Assembly (NCBI GenBank): GCA_020161665.1
Contig: JAIUPA010000006.1
Location: 62,001-126,000, forward strand
DNA length: 64,000 nt
Direction: 5' to 3'
DNA from: Pseudomonadota bacterium
Lineage (GTDB): Bacteria > Pseudomonadota > Alphaproteobacteria > Rhizobiales > Rhizobiaceae
Shown here: in pieces, positions 1 to 8,191 of the stretch
Numbering within the stretch: the stretch's first letter is position 1
Layout: each line of letters opens with the position of its first letter
The notes under the pieces: model-generated
Database searches by the model: none
What the model was told of the DNA's origin: nothing
Seen by the model: only the letters and a program-made list of their open reading frames with translations
Translations under genes and position numbers: made by a program

Positions 1-1047
1 CCAGGCTTCCGGGATCAGCATCATCACGGCATGCGCCATGGAGTAGCCGCCACGCAGCAGGAATTCCAGCGCGTTGTCGAAGCAGGCCGTGTCCGACTGG
101 CCTTCATAGGAGATCGGCCACAGCTTGGAGATATCCGAACCGAAGAGCGGCGAGGACACCGAAGCCTGACGCGCCGCCATCCAGTTGACGTTGCCGCGCA
201 GCGTGTTGATTTCGCCGTTATGGGCCACCATGCGGTAGGGGTGCGACAGCTTCCACGACGGGAAGGTGTTGGTCGAGAAGCGCTGGTGAACGAGCGCCAC
301 AGCCGACTCGAAGCGCGGATCGGCCAGATCCTTGTAGTACACGCCCACCTGATAGGCGAGGAACATGCCCTTGTAGACGATGGTGGAGGACGACAGCGAC
401 ACCGGATAGAAGCCGCTCTCCTTGCCGCCGAATTCGTCATAGATGCGGTTCGAGATCACCTTGCGGATCAGGAACAGCTTGCGCTCGAAGTCCAGCGCAT
501 TGGCCGCATCCTTGCCCGCGCCGATGAAAACCTGCACATGGTGCGGCTCGGTAGCAGCAATGTCGGGGGCCTTCGACAGCGAGGAATTATCAACCGGAAC
601 GTCGCGGAAGCCCAGAAGCGACTGGCCTTCTTCGGCAACCACGGCGGCGATCACGTCCTTGAAGTGGGCGATCTGCTGTTCGTTGCGCGGCATGAAGAAG
701 TGACCGACGGCATATTCGCCCGCCTTCGGCAGAACGATGCCCTGCGTCGCCATTTCCTCACGGAAGAAACGATCCGGGATCTGCACGAGAATGCCCGCGC
801 CGTCGCCCATCAACGGGTCGGCACCGACAGCACCACGGTGCGTCAGGTTTTCGAGGATGAACAGGCCGTCCTTGACGATCTGGTGGGACTTCTGACCCTT
901 CATATGGGCGATGAAGCCGACGCCGCAGGCATCATGTTCGTTTTTCGGATCATAAAGACCCTGCCGCTCCGGCAGTCCGGTGGGACAGCTGTTGGCACCG
1001 GCAAGCGCCGCGCCTTCCGCGACCACATCAGGATGGATCTTCGTCAT
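1..1047 (-). CDS. gltB: Glutamate synthase large subunit, N-terminal part (cut by window edge)
   Basis: This is the first 349 codons of the large subunit of NADPH-dependent glutamate synthase (GOGAT), which converts 2-oxoglutarate and glutamine to two glutamates. Only the class II glutamine amidotransferase domain is inside the window; the FMN-binding and FeS parts lie beyond base 1. Cys41 in the HDACGVGF context is the expected nucleophile. In this family it becomes the N-terminal residue after a propeptide is removed, so residues 1-40 are the propeptide. The frame is open from the edge to the ATG at 1047, which has an AAGGAG ribosome binding site about 6 bases upstream. The gene points out of the window, and a strong inverted repeat (1154-1180) lies upstream. 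Confidence 0.95.
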   Translation of the reverse strand, partial: MTKIHPDVVAEGAALAGANSCPTGLPERQGLYDPKNEHDACGVGFIAHMKGQKSHQIVKDGLFILENLTHRGAVGADPLMGDGAGILVQIPDRFFREEMATQGIVLPKAGEYAVGHFFMPRNEQQIAHFKDVIAAVVAEEGQSLLGFRDVPVDNSSLSKAPDIAATEPHHVQVFIGAGKDAANALDFERKLFLIRKVISNRIYDEFGGKESGFYPVSLSSSTIVYKGMFLAYQVGVYYKDLADPRFESAVALVHQRFSTNTFPSWKLSHPYRMVAHNGEINTLRGNVNWMAARQASVSSPLFGSDISKLWPISYEGQSDTACFDNALEFLLRGGYSMAHAVMMLIPEAW

Positions 1048-1153
1048 CGCCTCATCTCCTTAAAGGTCGGCGCTTCAAGCGCCTTCACCCGAACCTTAGC
1101 GCAATAAACCCGCCGGACGGGAAATTCCCCTTCCAGCGTGGCGGCAATCCTGA

Positions 1154-1180
1154 AATTAGGACAGTCAACCTGTCCTAATT
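1154..1180. promoter_or_regulatory. Perfect inverted repeat upstream of gltB (operator-like)
   Basis: Two perfect 11-base arms, AATTAGGACAG and CTGTCCTAATT, flank the 5-base spacer TCAAC. The site is 107-133 bases upstream of the gltB start and 241 bases upstream of the divergent aldolase. No T-run follows on either strand, so it resembles a dimeric regulator site rather than a terminator. The regulator is not identified. The rest of the 373-base gap (1048-1420) shows nothing else I can name. Confidence 0.6.
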
Positions 1181-1420
1181 CTCATGTTCTATGACAGATA
1201 CAAGAGCATATGACAATAGCAGGCCCGGCTTTTGCAAGGGCGAAACGAGCCAAAATGTGCCTTCAAAGCACCTGCGAACCAACAATTCCGCAAGGAGCAT
1301 CAAATCAACCCACCTCATCACCAAATAGGTCCGGGCCAATCATGGTTGACGGCGTGCCTGATTGGTCGCTACGACTGACCGAACCGAAAGCCAACCCGAT
1401 CCGTTTCCAAGGTGCCCTCC

Positions 1421-2473
1421 ATGCAATTTGCGTCCGACAACTGGGCCGGTGCCCACCCGGCCATCGCCGCCCGTCTCGTCACCGAAGCGCAGGGCTTTGC
1501 CGCCCCCTATGGTGCGAGCGATCTGGACAAGGCGATGGAAGCCCGCTTCGCCGAAATCTTCGAAACGGATGTCTCCGTCTTCTTTGTGGCCACCGGCACC
1601 GCCGCCAATTCACTGGCGCTCGCCACCGTGGCCAAGCCTGGCGGCATCGTATTCTGCCATTCGGAAGCGCATGTGACAGCTGACGAATGCGGCGCGCCGC
1701 AATTCCTGACCGGCGCGAACCGCCTGCACACCGTTCCCGGGCTACATGGCCGCATGGAGCCGGAGGCGCTTGCCGCCGCCATTGACCGCTTCCCGCCCGG
1801 CGCCGTCCATCAGGGCCGCCCCGTTGCCGTCACGCTCACCCAGTCGACCGAAGTCGGCTCGATCTATTCGCTGACGGACATCGAGGCGATTGCCGCCATT
1901 GCCCATGCCCGTGACCTGCCGCTCCATATGGATGGTGCGCGCTTTGCCAATGCGCTGGTCGCGCTCGGCTGCACGCCCGCTGAAATGACATGGAAGCGCG
2001 GCGTCGACATGCTCTCCTTCGGCGGCACCAAGAATGGCTGCTGGTGTGCGGAGGCCATCGTTTTCTTCAAGCGCGATCTGGCCACCGAAATGCCCTTCAT
2101 CCGCAAGCGCTCGGCCCAGCTTTTCTCGAAGACGCGCTTCATCTCGGCGCAGTTTGATGCCTATCTCGAAAATGGCCTGTGGCTTGATATGGCCAGGAAC
2201 GCCAATGCGATGGCCGCCCGTCTCGCCAAGGGCCTTGATGGCCTGAACGATGCCCGCCTTGCCTGGGAGGCACAGGCCAACGAAGTCTTCGCCGTGCTGC
2301 CGGAGGCCAAGGCTGCCGCTGCGGAAGCCGCCGGTGCTCGCTTCTATCGCTGGGAGGTGCCGCGCGAACGGCCTGACCTTCTGGAAAGCGGCGAAGTGCT
2401 GATCCGCCTCGTCACCTCCTTTGCCACCACCCCGCAGGATGTCGATACTTTCCTCGCGCTGTGTGCGGGCTGA
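1421..2473 (+). CDS. Low-specificity L-threonine aldolase family protein
   Basis: This is a PLP-dependent beta-eliminating lyase of fold type I, 350 residues, expected to cleave L-threonine or L-allo-threonine to glycine and acetaldehyde. The N-terminal FASDN motif, the HMDGAR aspartate region (about 169-174) and the SFGGTKNG lysine (Lys204, the expected PLP Schiff base) are all present. I prefer the ATG at 1421 because AAGG at 1409-1412 is correctly spaced; an in-frame GTG lies at 1412. It ends 37 bases before the transporter gene downstream on the same strand, so co-transcription is likely. Exact substrate preference (threonine, allo-threonine or phenylserine) cannot be read from the sequence. 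Confidence 0.88.
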   Translation: MQFASDNWAGAHPAIAARLVTEAQGFAAPYGASDLDKAMEARFAEIFETDVSVFFVATGTAANSLALATVAKPGGIVFCHSEAHVTADECGAPQFLTGANRLHTVPGLHGRMEPEALAAAIDRFPPGAVHQGRPVAVTLTQSTEVGSIYSLTDIEAIAAIAHARDLPLHMDGARFANALVALGCTPAEMTWKRGVDMLSFGGTKNGCWCAEAIVFFKRDLATEMPFIRKRSAQLFSKTRFISAQFDAYLENGLWLDMARNANAMAARLAKGLDGLNDARLAWEAQANEVFAVLPEAKAAAAEAAGARFYRWEVPRERPDLLESGEVLIRLVTSFATTPQDVDTFLALCAG

Positions 2474-2510
2474 CCCTTATCCGCACCGGCCGGGAACCAC
2501 TGCCCGGCCC

Positions 2511-3509
2511 ATGGACCTGAACACCGCCATGAAACGCTTCCTGCCTGATCAGTTTACCCTCATGCTTGTCGCTACCGTTCTGCTGGCGACAATCCTGCCG
2601 GTCAGTGGCATCGCTGCCCATTGGTTCGCCATCGCCACCAATATCGCCATCGGCCTTCTGTTCTTCCTGCATGGGGCTCGACTGTCGCGCGAAGTGGCGC
2701 TGGCGGGCCTCCTGCACTGGCGGCTGCACCTGTCCATCATCGCCATGACGTTTGGCATCTTCCCGCTGATGGGCCTTGCCATCGGCCTGATCCCGCAAAG
2801 CCTCCTCGCCCCGACGCTCTATACCGGCCTTCTCTATCTCTGCGTCCTGCCCTCCACCGTGCAATCCTCCATTGCCTTCACCTCCATGGCAGGTGGCAAT
2901 GTGGCCGCCGCCGTCTGCGCCGCCTCCGCGTCTTCCATCATCGGCATGTTCATCACGCCGCTTCTGGTCGGCCTGATGATGACGACGAGCGGCAGCGCCG
3001 GCATTTCGCTCGACGCGCTGGAAAAGATTGTGCTGCAATTGCTGGTGCCGTTCCTCGCGGGGCAACTGCTTCAGCCATGGATCGGAAACTGGGTGCGCGC
3101 CCGCAAGAAACTCTTGATGCCGGTGGATCGCGGCTCGATCCTCATGGTCGTCTACCTCGCCTTCAGCGAGGCGGTGATCGAAGGTCTGTGGCACACGCTG
3201 TCGCTGAAGGACATCACCGTTCTGGTCGTCATCAGTTGCGTGCTGCTGGCCATCGCCCTCTCCATCACCATGGTCGGCAGCCGCCTTCTCGGCTTCAACC
3301 GGGAAGACCAGATCGCCATCATCTTCTGCGGCTCGAAGAAAAGCCTTGCCGCAGGCGTGCCGATGGCCAATGCCATCTTTGCGGGCCAGAACATCGGGGC
3401 CATCGTCCTGCCGCTGATGCTGTTTCACCAGATCCAGTTGATGGCCTGTGCGGTGATTGCCCAGCACTATGCCGCTCGCAGCAAGGCCGCCGAAAAAGCC
3501 AGCCCATAA
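2511..3509 (+). CDS. Bile acid:sodium symporter (BASS/YfeH-like) family transporter
   Basis: This is a polytopic membrane protein of about 332 residues with roughly nine or ten hydrophobic segments. It opens with FLPDQFTLMLVATVLLATILP and has the LPSTVQSSIAFTSMAGGN signature followed by a C-terminal CGSKKSLAAGVP segment. These are hallmarks of the YfeH-like branch of the BASS superfamily, which transports organic anions with sodium; the substrate here is unknown. The start is either ATG 2511 or ATG 2529, since neither has a strong ribosome binding site. It follows the aldolase by 37 bases. Convergent with the Hsp20 gene, it is separated from it by a terminator hairpin at 3515-3540. Confidence 0.85.
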   Translation: MDLNTAMKRFLPDQFTLMLVATVLLATILPVSGIAAHWFAIATNIAIGLLFFLHGARLSREVALAGLLHWRLHLSIIAMTFGIFPLMGLAIGLIPQSLLAPTLYTGLLYLCVLPSTVQSSIAFTSMAGGNVAAAVCAASASSIIGMFITPLLVGLMMTTSGSAGISLDALEKIVLQLLVPFLAGQLLQPWIGNWVRARKKLLMPVDRGSILMVVYLAFSEAVIEGLWHTLSLKDITVLVVISCVLLAIALSITMVGSRLLGFNREDQIAIIFCGSKKSLAAGVPMANAIFAGQNIGAIVLPLMLFHQIQLMACAVIAQHYAARSKAAEKASP

Positions 3510-3514
3510 ACATC

Positions 3515-3540
3515 AAAAAGGCCCCCGTTTCCGGGAGCCT
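3515..3540 (-). terminator. Rho-independent terminator of the Hsp20 gene
   Basis: Read on the minus strand, GGCTCCCG, a GAAA loop and CGGGGGCC (one mismatch) are followed by five T. It lies 26 bases past the Hsp20 stop codon and between two convergent genes, so it may act in both directions. Confidence 0.7.
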
Positions 3541-3565
3541 CCTCAAAATCAATCGCAACCGAAGA

Positions 3566-4033
3566 TCAGTTGATGTGGGCCTCGATTGCCTTCGGCGTCA
3601 CGCCCTGATCGGCGGAGATCGAAATCCGGCGCGGCTTCATGGCCTCGGGAATGTTGCGCAGGAGATCGATATGCAGAAGGCCGTTCTTGAGCGAGGCTGC
3701 CTTCACTTCCACATGATCGGCGAGCTGGAAGCGGCGCTCGAAGGCGCGCTTGGCAATCCCGCGATAGAGAAATTCGGTCTCGGCCAGCTTGTCATCCTCG
3801 GCCTTCTCGCCCTTGACGACCAGCGTCTGGGCATGGGCCTCGATGGAAAGCTCGCGCTCGTCAAAACCTGCGACCGCCATGGTAATGCGATAGGTGTTTT
3901 CGCCCGTGCGCTCGATATTGTAGGGCGGATAGGACTGGGCCTGTTCCGGCGCGGCAAGGCCGTCAAGCATGTTGAACAGGCGGTCGAAACCGATGGTGGA
4001 GCGATAGAGCGGCGAAAAATCGACTTGGCGCAT
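3566..4033 (-). CDS. Small heat shock protein, Hsp20/IbpA family
   Basis: This 155-residue ATP-independent holdase has an alpha-crystallin domain at about residues 35-130. The beginning ([18 protein letters not shown]) and the [16 protein letters not shown] stretch match the IbpA/HspD class common in rhizobia. The core [17 protein letters not shown] and the [13 protein letters not shown] segment fit the beta-sandwich and C-terminal regions. Such proteins bind unfolding proteins in the cytoplasm and hand them to DnaK/ClpB. The gene is monocistronic, with its own terminator (3515-3540). Its leader carries a ROSE-like thermometer hairpin and a heat-shock-type promoter, so induction is likely both transcriptional and translational. 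Confidence 0.93.
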   Translation of the reverse strand: MRQVDFSPLYRSTIGFDRLFNMLDGLAAPEQAQSYPPYNIERTGENTYRITMAVAGFDERELSIEAHAQTLVVKGEKAEDDKLAETEFLYRGIAKRAFERRFQLADHVEVKAASLKNGLLHIDLLRNIPEAMKPRRISISADQGVTPKAIEAHIN

Positions 4034-4124
4034 GATGTCCTCCTTTGAAGCGACGTTTGCGAATGGCCGGTTCCCCTGAAATGGGCGGAACCGGACCCGG
4101 TTACGGACCCGTTTCGGCGTCCGC
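4034..4124 (-). promoter_or_regulatory. ROSE-like RNA thermometer in the Hsp20 5' leader
   Basis: On the minus strand the ribosome binding site AAGGAGGA is sequestered in a hairpin at 4054-4037. GUC pairs with GAC and CUUC pairs with GGAG across an AAA loop, with one unpaired G (base 4051) opposite the Shine-Dalgarno strand. A bulged G facing the ribosome binding site directly before an hsp20 start codon is the defining feature of ROSE elements in rhizobia. Further upstream is another stem, CCGGTTCC/GGAACCGG (8 perfect pairs). The leader would be about 90 bases long, the usual size of this class. The upstream limit assumes the promoter at 4131-4160. Confidence 0.75.
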
Positions 4125-4130
4125 GAAATC

Positions 4131-4160
4131 TATTTGGGAAGTGCCGGAAACGGTTTCAAG
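4131..4160 (-). promoter_or_regulatory. Candidate RpoH (sigma-32) promoter for Hsp20
   Basis: Minus strand: CTTGAAA (4160-4154), a 15-base spacer, then CCCAAATA (4138-4131). This resembles the heat-shock consensus CTTGAAA / CCCCATNT and sits where the Hsp20 leader should begin. Confidence 0.55.
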
Positions 4161-4403
4161 CCCCCACCCCTTGCCCATGAACCGATGATGAATGGTTGGT
4201 TCGGTGGCGGTTCAGTTCACCCATGCGAGATTGTGGGCATCGGGCCATGATGGCCCGAGACTGAGAAATCGTCCCTTTTCAGTCTTCTTATGGCCGGTTC
4301 CGCTTGCCTTCCTCAAAACGGGCGGAGCCGGTTCTTTTTCCCGCCTTGCTCCACGCCCTGCCGACTTATATCCTCGGACACTGCTTCGCGACCGGAGACC
4401 GCA

Positions 4404-5363
4404 TTGGACGCCCCCTTTTATCCCTTCCCGCAGGATGCCCTTGCCTTTGAGGGACGAAAGATGTCTGGCTTCTTCGAGGGGTGCCGGGGACAGAAGCTGC
4501 GCTACGCCCTGTTTTTCCCGGTGCGCGAAAAGCCGCTCGGCACCGTGGTCATCATTCAGGGCCGCAATGAGTGCATCGAGAAATATGCGGAGACGATCCG
4601 CGAACTGGTCGGGCACGGCTTCGTCGTGGCGAGCTTCGACCTTCGCGGACAGGCTCTCTCCGGGCGTCTTGGGCGCAATGAGCGCGCCGGGCACGTGCAT
4701 CGCTTCACCGATTATCTCGATGATGTCGAGCGCTTCCTCACCTTTATCGTCACCCCCTCCGCCCCCGGCCCCTATTCGATCCTCGCCCATTCGCTGGGCG
4801 GCTTGATCGCGCTGGCGCTCGCCCCGCGCCTGTCCGGACGCGTCCACCGGATTGTGCTCAGCGCCCCGCTTGTCGGACTGATGGGCCTGCCCGTGCCTGA
4901 AAACGTGGCCTTCGGCATGGCGGCGCTGGCAAGCTGGACGGGCCTTGGCAAATGGCCGATGGGCAAGGAACGCGCCCCGGCCTCCTTTGCCAACAATGTT
5001 CTGACCACCAGCGCAGCCCGATTCGAACGCTTTGCCACATTGCGCAGAACGACGCCGGAACTGGGCATTGGCGCGCCCACGGCCCGCTGGCTGCATGAGG
5101 TGCGCAAGACCATGAAACGGGCGACATCCCCGGAGCACCTGACACAGATTACCGTGCCGACCCTCATTCTGGCCCCGGTTCAGGATCGCATCGTGCCCTA
5201 TAAGGCCATGGAAGATCTGGCCCGCCAGTTCCGGGCCGGACATCTTGTATCCATTCCCGGCGCGCGCCATGAATTGCTTCAGGAAGACGACCGCTATCGC
5301 GCGCAGGCGCTGGCCGCCATCTTCGCCTTTATCGCGCCGGACGAGGAAACCGTCAGCGGTTGA
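4404..5363 (+). CDS. Alpha/beta hydrolase, lysophospholipase/monoacylglycerol lipase-like
   Basis: This 319-residue protein of the Hydrolase_4/PldB group probably cleaves the acyl ester of a lysophospholipid or monoglyceride. The catalytic triad can be read as Ser130 in AHSLGG, Asp261 in VQDRIVP and His289 in GARHELL. The preceding IIQGRNECIEKY and FDLRGQALSGR segments fit the oxyanion and core strands. I chose the TTG at 4404 because GGAGA (4394-4398) is ideally spaced and the protein then begins DAPFYPFPQD, as family members do; an upstream extension to 4290 is low-complexity. The 3' end overlaps the convergent hisN-like gene by 11 bases. Rhizobial relatives are often annotated pldB, but the substrate is not proven. 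Confidence 0.82.
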   Translation: MDAPFYPFPQDALAFEGRKMSGFFEGCRGQKLRYALFFPVREKPLGTVVIIQGRNECIEKYAETIRELVGHGFVVASFDLRGQALSGRLGRNERAGHVHRFTDYLDDVERFLTFIVTPSAPGPYSILAHSLGGLIALALAPRLSGRVHRIVLSAPLVGLMGLPVPENVAFGMAALASWTGLGKWPMGKERAPASFANNVLTTSAARFERFATLRRTTPELGIGAPTARWLHEVRKTMKRATSPEHLTQITVPTLILAPVQDRIVPYKAMEDLARQFRAGHLVSIPGARHELLQEDDRYRAQALAAIFAFIAPDEETVSG

Positions 5364-6126
5364 GAAGCGCCAGCGCTTCCGCATGAACGGCAGCACTTCC
5401 CGCTGCAACCACGCACCCGCCCATTTCCGGACGCCCGCCATCCCACGTGGTGATCACCCCACCCGCCTGCTCGACGATCGGGATCAGTGCACCCACGTCA
5501 TAGGGCTTCAGGCCGCTCTCGATCACGAGGTCGATATGGCCACCCGCCAGAAGGCCGTAGGCATAGCAATCCACGCCATAGCGGAACAACCGCACCTGAC
5601 GTTCGACGGCACTGTAGCGCGCATATTCGTCCGGCTCAAAAATATGCGGCGAGGTGGTGAAAAGCGTGGCGTTAGCCAGCGAACCGCAATCACGCACCTT
5701 CAAGGCGCGTTCCCCATCCGGGCCGCGATACCAGGACTGCTGGCCATCGGCAAAATATCGCTCCCCGATGAAGGGTTGCTCAAAAACACCCATGCGACCG
5801 CGACCGTTCTGGTAAAATCCGATCAGCGTGCCCCAGGTCGGCAGGCCGGAAATGAAGGCGCGCGTGCCGTCAATCGGATCAATGACCCAAACGCACTCCC
5901 GGTCGAGGCCGACATTCTCGTGTTCTTCGCCCAGAATGCCGTGATCGGGAAAATTCGCTTCAATCAGCGCCCGGATGGCGCTTTCAGCCGCCCGGTCGCC
6001 TTCCGTCACCGGATCGAACCCGCCGGCCAGCTTGTTGACGACGTCAATACCGGCGCGAAAACGCGGCAGCGTCTCGGCATTGGCAGCGTCAGCCAGTCGA
6101 TCAAAAAAGGCGCGGTCGGGAAGCAT
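5353..6126 (-). CDS. hisN: Inositol monophosphatase-family histidinol-phosphatase
   Basis: This Mg-dependent phosphatase (257 residues) has the IMPase signatures GEEHEN and WVIDPIDGTRAFI (metal-binding Glu and Asp) and the C-terminal KPYDVGALIPIVEQAGG. The sequence fits the HisN branch, which dephosphorylates L-histidinol phosphate in histidine synthesis in organisms lacking HisB-type phosphatase. An inositol-phosphate or other sugar-phosphate substrate is the alternative. ATG 6126 is preferred (TGGAG seven bases upstream, start MLPDRAFFDRLADAA); an in-frame ATG at 6159 is possible. It is convergent with the hydrolase gene. A perfect TATAAT hexamer on the minus strand at 6324-6319 may be its promoter -10. 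Confidence 0.82.
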   Translation of the reverse strand: MLPDRAFFDRLADAANAETLPRFRAGIDVVNKLAGGFDPVTEGDRAAESAIRALIEANFPDHGILGEEHENVGLDRECVWVIDPIDGTRAFISGLPTWGTLIGFYQNGRGRMGVFEQPFIGERYFADGQQSWYRGPDGERALKVRDCGSLANATLFTTSPHIFEPDEYARYSAVERQVRLFRYGVDCYAYGLLAGGHIDLVIESGLKPYDVGALIPIVEQAGGVITTWDGGRPEMGGCVVAAGSAAVHAEALALLNR

Positions 6127-6374
6127 CGGCAAACTCCAGCGAAATTCGGTTTCCGGCATCGGGTTTACCCCATGTCGGCCTGAAGTGCGAAACGGTTTTG
6201 CGTCTTCCCGCCATGCGAAAAGAAAAGGGATGCCGATGGGCAACAGCGCAACCCTGCCCGCAGCGATTGAGGTCTCCATATCCGGCAGAGACCGCATCTT
6301 TCCTGTTCAATAGCCCAAATTATAATCAATAAATTCGCCTGCCGCATTTAAATGCAAAAAATGCGTCAGCTGCC

Positions 6375-6403
6375 TTGACAGATATACCCTCGGGGCATAG
6401 CCT
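6375..6403 (+). promoter_or_regulatory. Sigma-70 promoter of the MmgR-like sRNA
   Basis: TTGACA (6375-6380) matches the -35 consensus exactly. It is separated by 17 bases from TAGCCT (6398-6403), and the start point would be about 6410, right at the first hairpin of the sRNA. Confidence 0.65.
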
Positions 6404-6409
6404 CGTCCT

Positions 6410-6488
6410 TGCAGTCGATGACTGCAGAATACCCTCCTTGGGTGTTTCCTCCCTAGACTTAGCCGCGCTCAACAGCGCGGTTTTTTTT
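6410..6488 (+). ncRNA. mmgR: MmgR / suhB-family (alpha-r8) small RNA
   Basis: This is an orphan transcription unit of about 79 bases with its own promoter and terminator. Stem 1 is TGCAGTC/GACTGCA with a GAT loop, followed by a small ACCC-TCCTT-GGGT hairpin. Next comes the single-stranded decamer TTTCCTCCCT, which is the conserved unpaired motif of the MmgR family of rhizobia. Last is the terminator CCGCGCT-CAAC-AGCGCGG followed by eight T (6463-6488). The length matches Sinorhizobium MmgR (about 77 nt), reported to limit polyhydroxybutyrate accumulation. The CCUCC motif is complementary to Shine-Dalgarno sequences. The suhB name comes from neighbouring inositol-phosphatase genes, and an IMPase-family gene lies next to it here. 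Identification is from memory of the motif, not from a covariance search. Confidence 0.85.
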
Positions 6489-6512
6489 GCCTTGAATGGG
6501 GAATTTCGCAGC

Positions 6513-7397
6513 TTATTCAGCAGCAAGCGACATGCTGTCGGAGAAGCTTTCGGTAAAGCCCGCCATGCGGCGCATGAAGGAGGCGATCATCGCCTCGACC
6601 ACAGCAAAGTCGGCGCGCTTTTGAAGCGTCACCTCATCGATATAGAGCGAGCGGCTGATTTCGATCTGCAGCGCATGCAGACCGCGACGCGGACGCCCGT
6701 AATGCTCGGTAATAAAGCCACCGGCATAAGGCTTGTTGCGCAGCACCCGAAAGCCCGCATCTTCCATGAGGCTGACGGCGGCATCGGACAGTGCGGCCGA
6801 CGCCGATGACCCGAAGCGGTCGCCGATAATAATATCAGGACGAATGGAGCTGCCGGGAATGCGAATGGTGCCCGGCATCGAATGGCAATCAATCAGCACT
6901 GCATAGCCGAAACGCGCATGCGTGCGGGCAATCAGGCGGCGAAGCGTCGAATGATACGGCCGGTAAATCTGCTCGACGCGCGACAGCGCCTCCTCGACCG
7001 GCAGACGGCCTTTGTAGATCTCGAGATTTTCCGCCACGATGCGCGGCACCGTACCCAGCCCGCCCATGACGCGCGGCGAGGAAATATTGGCATGGGGCGG
7101 CAAGGGGCCGTCAAACATGCGTGGATCAAGCTCGTAAGGCTCGCGGTTCACATCGAGATAGGCGCGCGGAAAATGGGCAACGAGAAGCGGCGCACCCAGC
7201 GACGGCGCACTGCCATAAAGCTCATCGACGAAATGATCTTCCGAGCGGCGAATGGAATGGGCATCAAGCCGCGACTGCGCGAGAAAATGTTCGGGATAGG
7301 CCCGTCCGCTATGCGGTGAATTGAAGACGAAGGGAATCGTCTGGAACTCCGGTTCACGCACCTCGAAGTCCGGTAAATGACCGGGCAGTCGTTCCAT
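6513..7397 (-). CDS. N-formylglutamate amidohydrolase family protein
   Basis: This 294-residue protein has the FGase fold. Its markers are FNSPHSGRAYPEHF near the N-terminus, the acidic HFVDELY, and the metal-site region YAVLIDCHSMPG (about 166-177). HutG-type enzymes hydrolyse N-formyl-L-glutamate in histidine degradation, but no hut genes are nearby, so the true substrate may be another N-acyl amino acid. It is transcribed toward the MmgR-like RNA, and the two are separated by only 24 bases. The start codon ATG 7397 is the first methionine with full family similarity. Confidence 0.85.
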   Translation of the reverse strand: MERLPGHLPDFEVREPEFQTIPFVFNSPHSGRAYPEHFLAQSRLDAHSIRRSEDHFVDELYGSAPSLGAPLLVAHFPRAYLDVNREPYELDPRMFDGPLPPHANISSPRVMGGLGTVPRIVAENLEIYKGRLPVEEALSRVEQIYRPYHSTLRRLIARTHARFGYAVLIDCHSMPGTIRIPGSSIRPDIIIGDRFGSSASAALSDAAVSLMEDAGFRVLRNKPYAGGFITEHYGRPRRGLHALQIEISRSLYIDEVTLQKRADFAVVEAMIASFMRRMAGFTESFSDSMSLAAE

Positions 7398-7588
7398 TGA
7401 ACCCCTTTACCATGTGTTCAAATTGCAATCTGATTCATGTTGCCAGTTGAGCAACGGCAAGTCCATACTATCTATCGAGGGATGAACAAGGGTCGATGTG
7501 CGCGCCCTTCACAGCTTGTTTACCGGAGTGAAGATACTCTGGCGGCTGATCACCACATGTGGACATCATTTCAGCAACGGTCATTCTC

Positions 7589-7951
7589 ATGAGTCAGAAA
7601 ATTCTTCTCGCCGAAGACGATAACGATATGCGCCGCTTCCTCGTGAAAGCGCTTGAAAAGGCAGGATATCAGGTTTCGTCCTTCGACAATGGCGCCAGCG
7701 CCTATGATCGCCTTCGCGAGGAACCCTTCTCCCTTCTCCTGACCGACATCGTGATGCCGGAAATGGACGGCATTGAACTGGCGCGCCGCGCCACCGAACT
7801 CGACCCGGACCTCAAGGTCATGTTCATCACCGGCTTTGCCGCGGTCGCGCTCAACGCCGATTCGAAGGCACCGAAGGATGCGAAGGTTCTTTCCAAGCCT
7901 TTCCACCTCCGCGACCTTGTGGATGAAGTGAACAAACTCCTTGCTGCGTAA
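7589..7951 (+). CDS. cpdR: CpdR-type single-domain response regulator
   Basis: This 120-residue receiver domain has no output domain. Acidic pocket residues Glu9-Asp10-Asp11, phospho-acceptor Asp53 in LLTDIVMPEMDG, the FITGFAA switch segment and Lys in LSKPFHL are all present. The protein is very close to CpdR of rhizobia, which in its unphosphorylated form directs the ClpXP protease to cell-cycle substrates and is silenced by the CckA-ChpT phosphorelay. The C-terminus ends KLLAA, a hydrophobic-alanine tail of the kind ClpXP recognises. ATG 7589 is used; an in-frame GTG at 7559 would add ten atypical residues. It stands alone between the amidohydrolase and tRNA-Val. Confidence 0.93.
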   Translation: MSQKILLAEDDNDMRRFLVKALEKAGYQVSSFDNGASAYDRLREEPFSLLLTDIVMPEMDGIELARRATELDPDLKVMFITGFAAVALNADSKAPKDAKVLSKPFHLRDLVDEVNKLLAA

Positions 7952-7991
7952 GGGTCTCGCGGCAGCATTGAAAAAAATCGGAAAAAGGCAG

Positions 7992-8021
7992 TTGACGCCA
8001 CACCCGGTTTTGTGATGTATG
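7992..8021 (+). promoter_or_regulatory. Promoter of tRNA-Val
   Basis: TTGACG (7992-7997), an 18-base spacer and TGTATG (8016-8021) lie 14 bases upstream of the mature tRNA 5' end. The -10 is weak, but the placement fits. Confidence 0.5.
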
Positions 8022-8034
8022 CGCCGCATCGGAT

Positions 8035-8109
<75 letters not shown>

Positions 8110-8115
8110 TCCTTT

Positions 8116-8154
8116 GAAGGCCTCGGCGGAAACGCTTGAGGCCTTCACCATTTT
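8116..8154 (+). terminator. Terminator hairpin after tRNA-Val
   Basis: Perfect arms GAAGGCCTC (8116-8124) and GAGGCCTTC (8138-8146) enclose an inner GCG-GAAA-CGC tetraloop hairpin, followed by ACCATTTTC. The T-run is short, so termination may be partial. Confidence 0.6.
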
Positions 8155-8191
8155 CAGCCTTCGATAGACGCGGCCGCCGCTCCTGGCGTCT

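Noticed and set aside
31..1107. Long plus-strand open frame over gltB
   Set aside because: It is antisense to a clearly recognisable glutamate synthase and gives a His/Arg-rich, family-less protein typical of the reverse strand of GC-rich genes.
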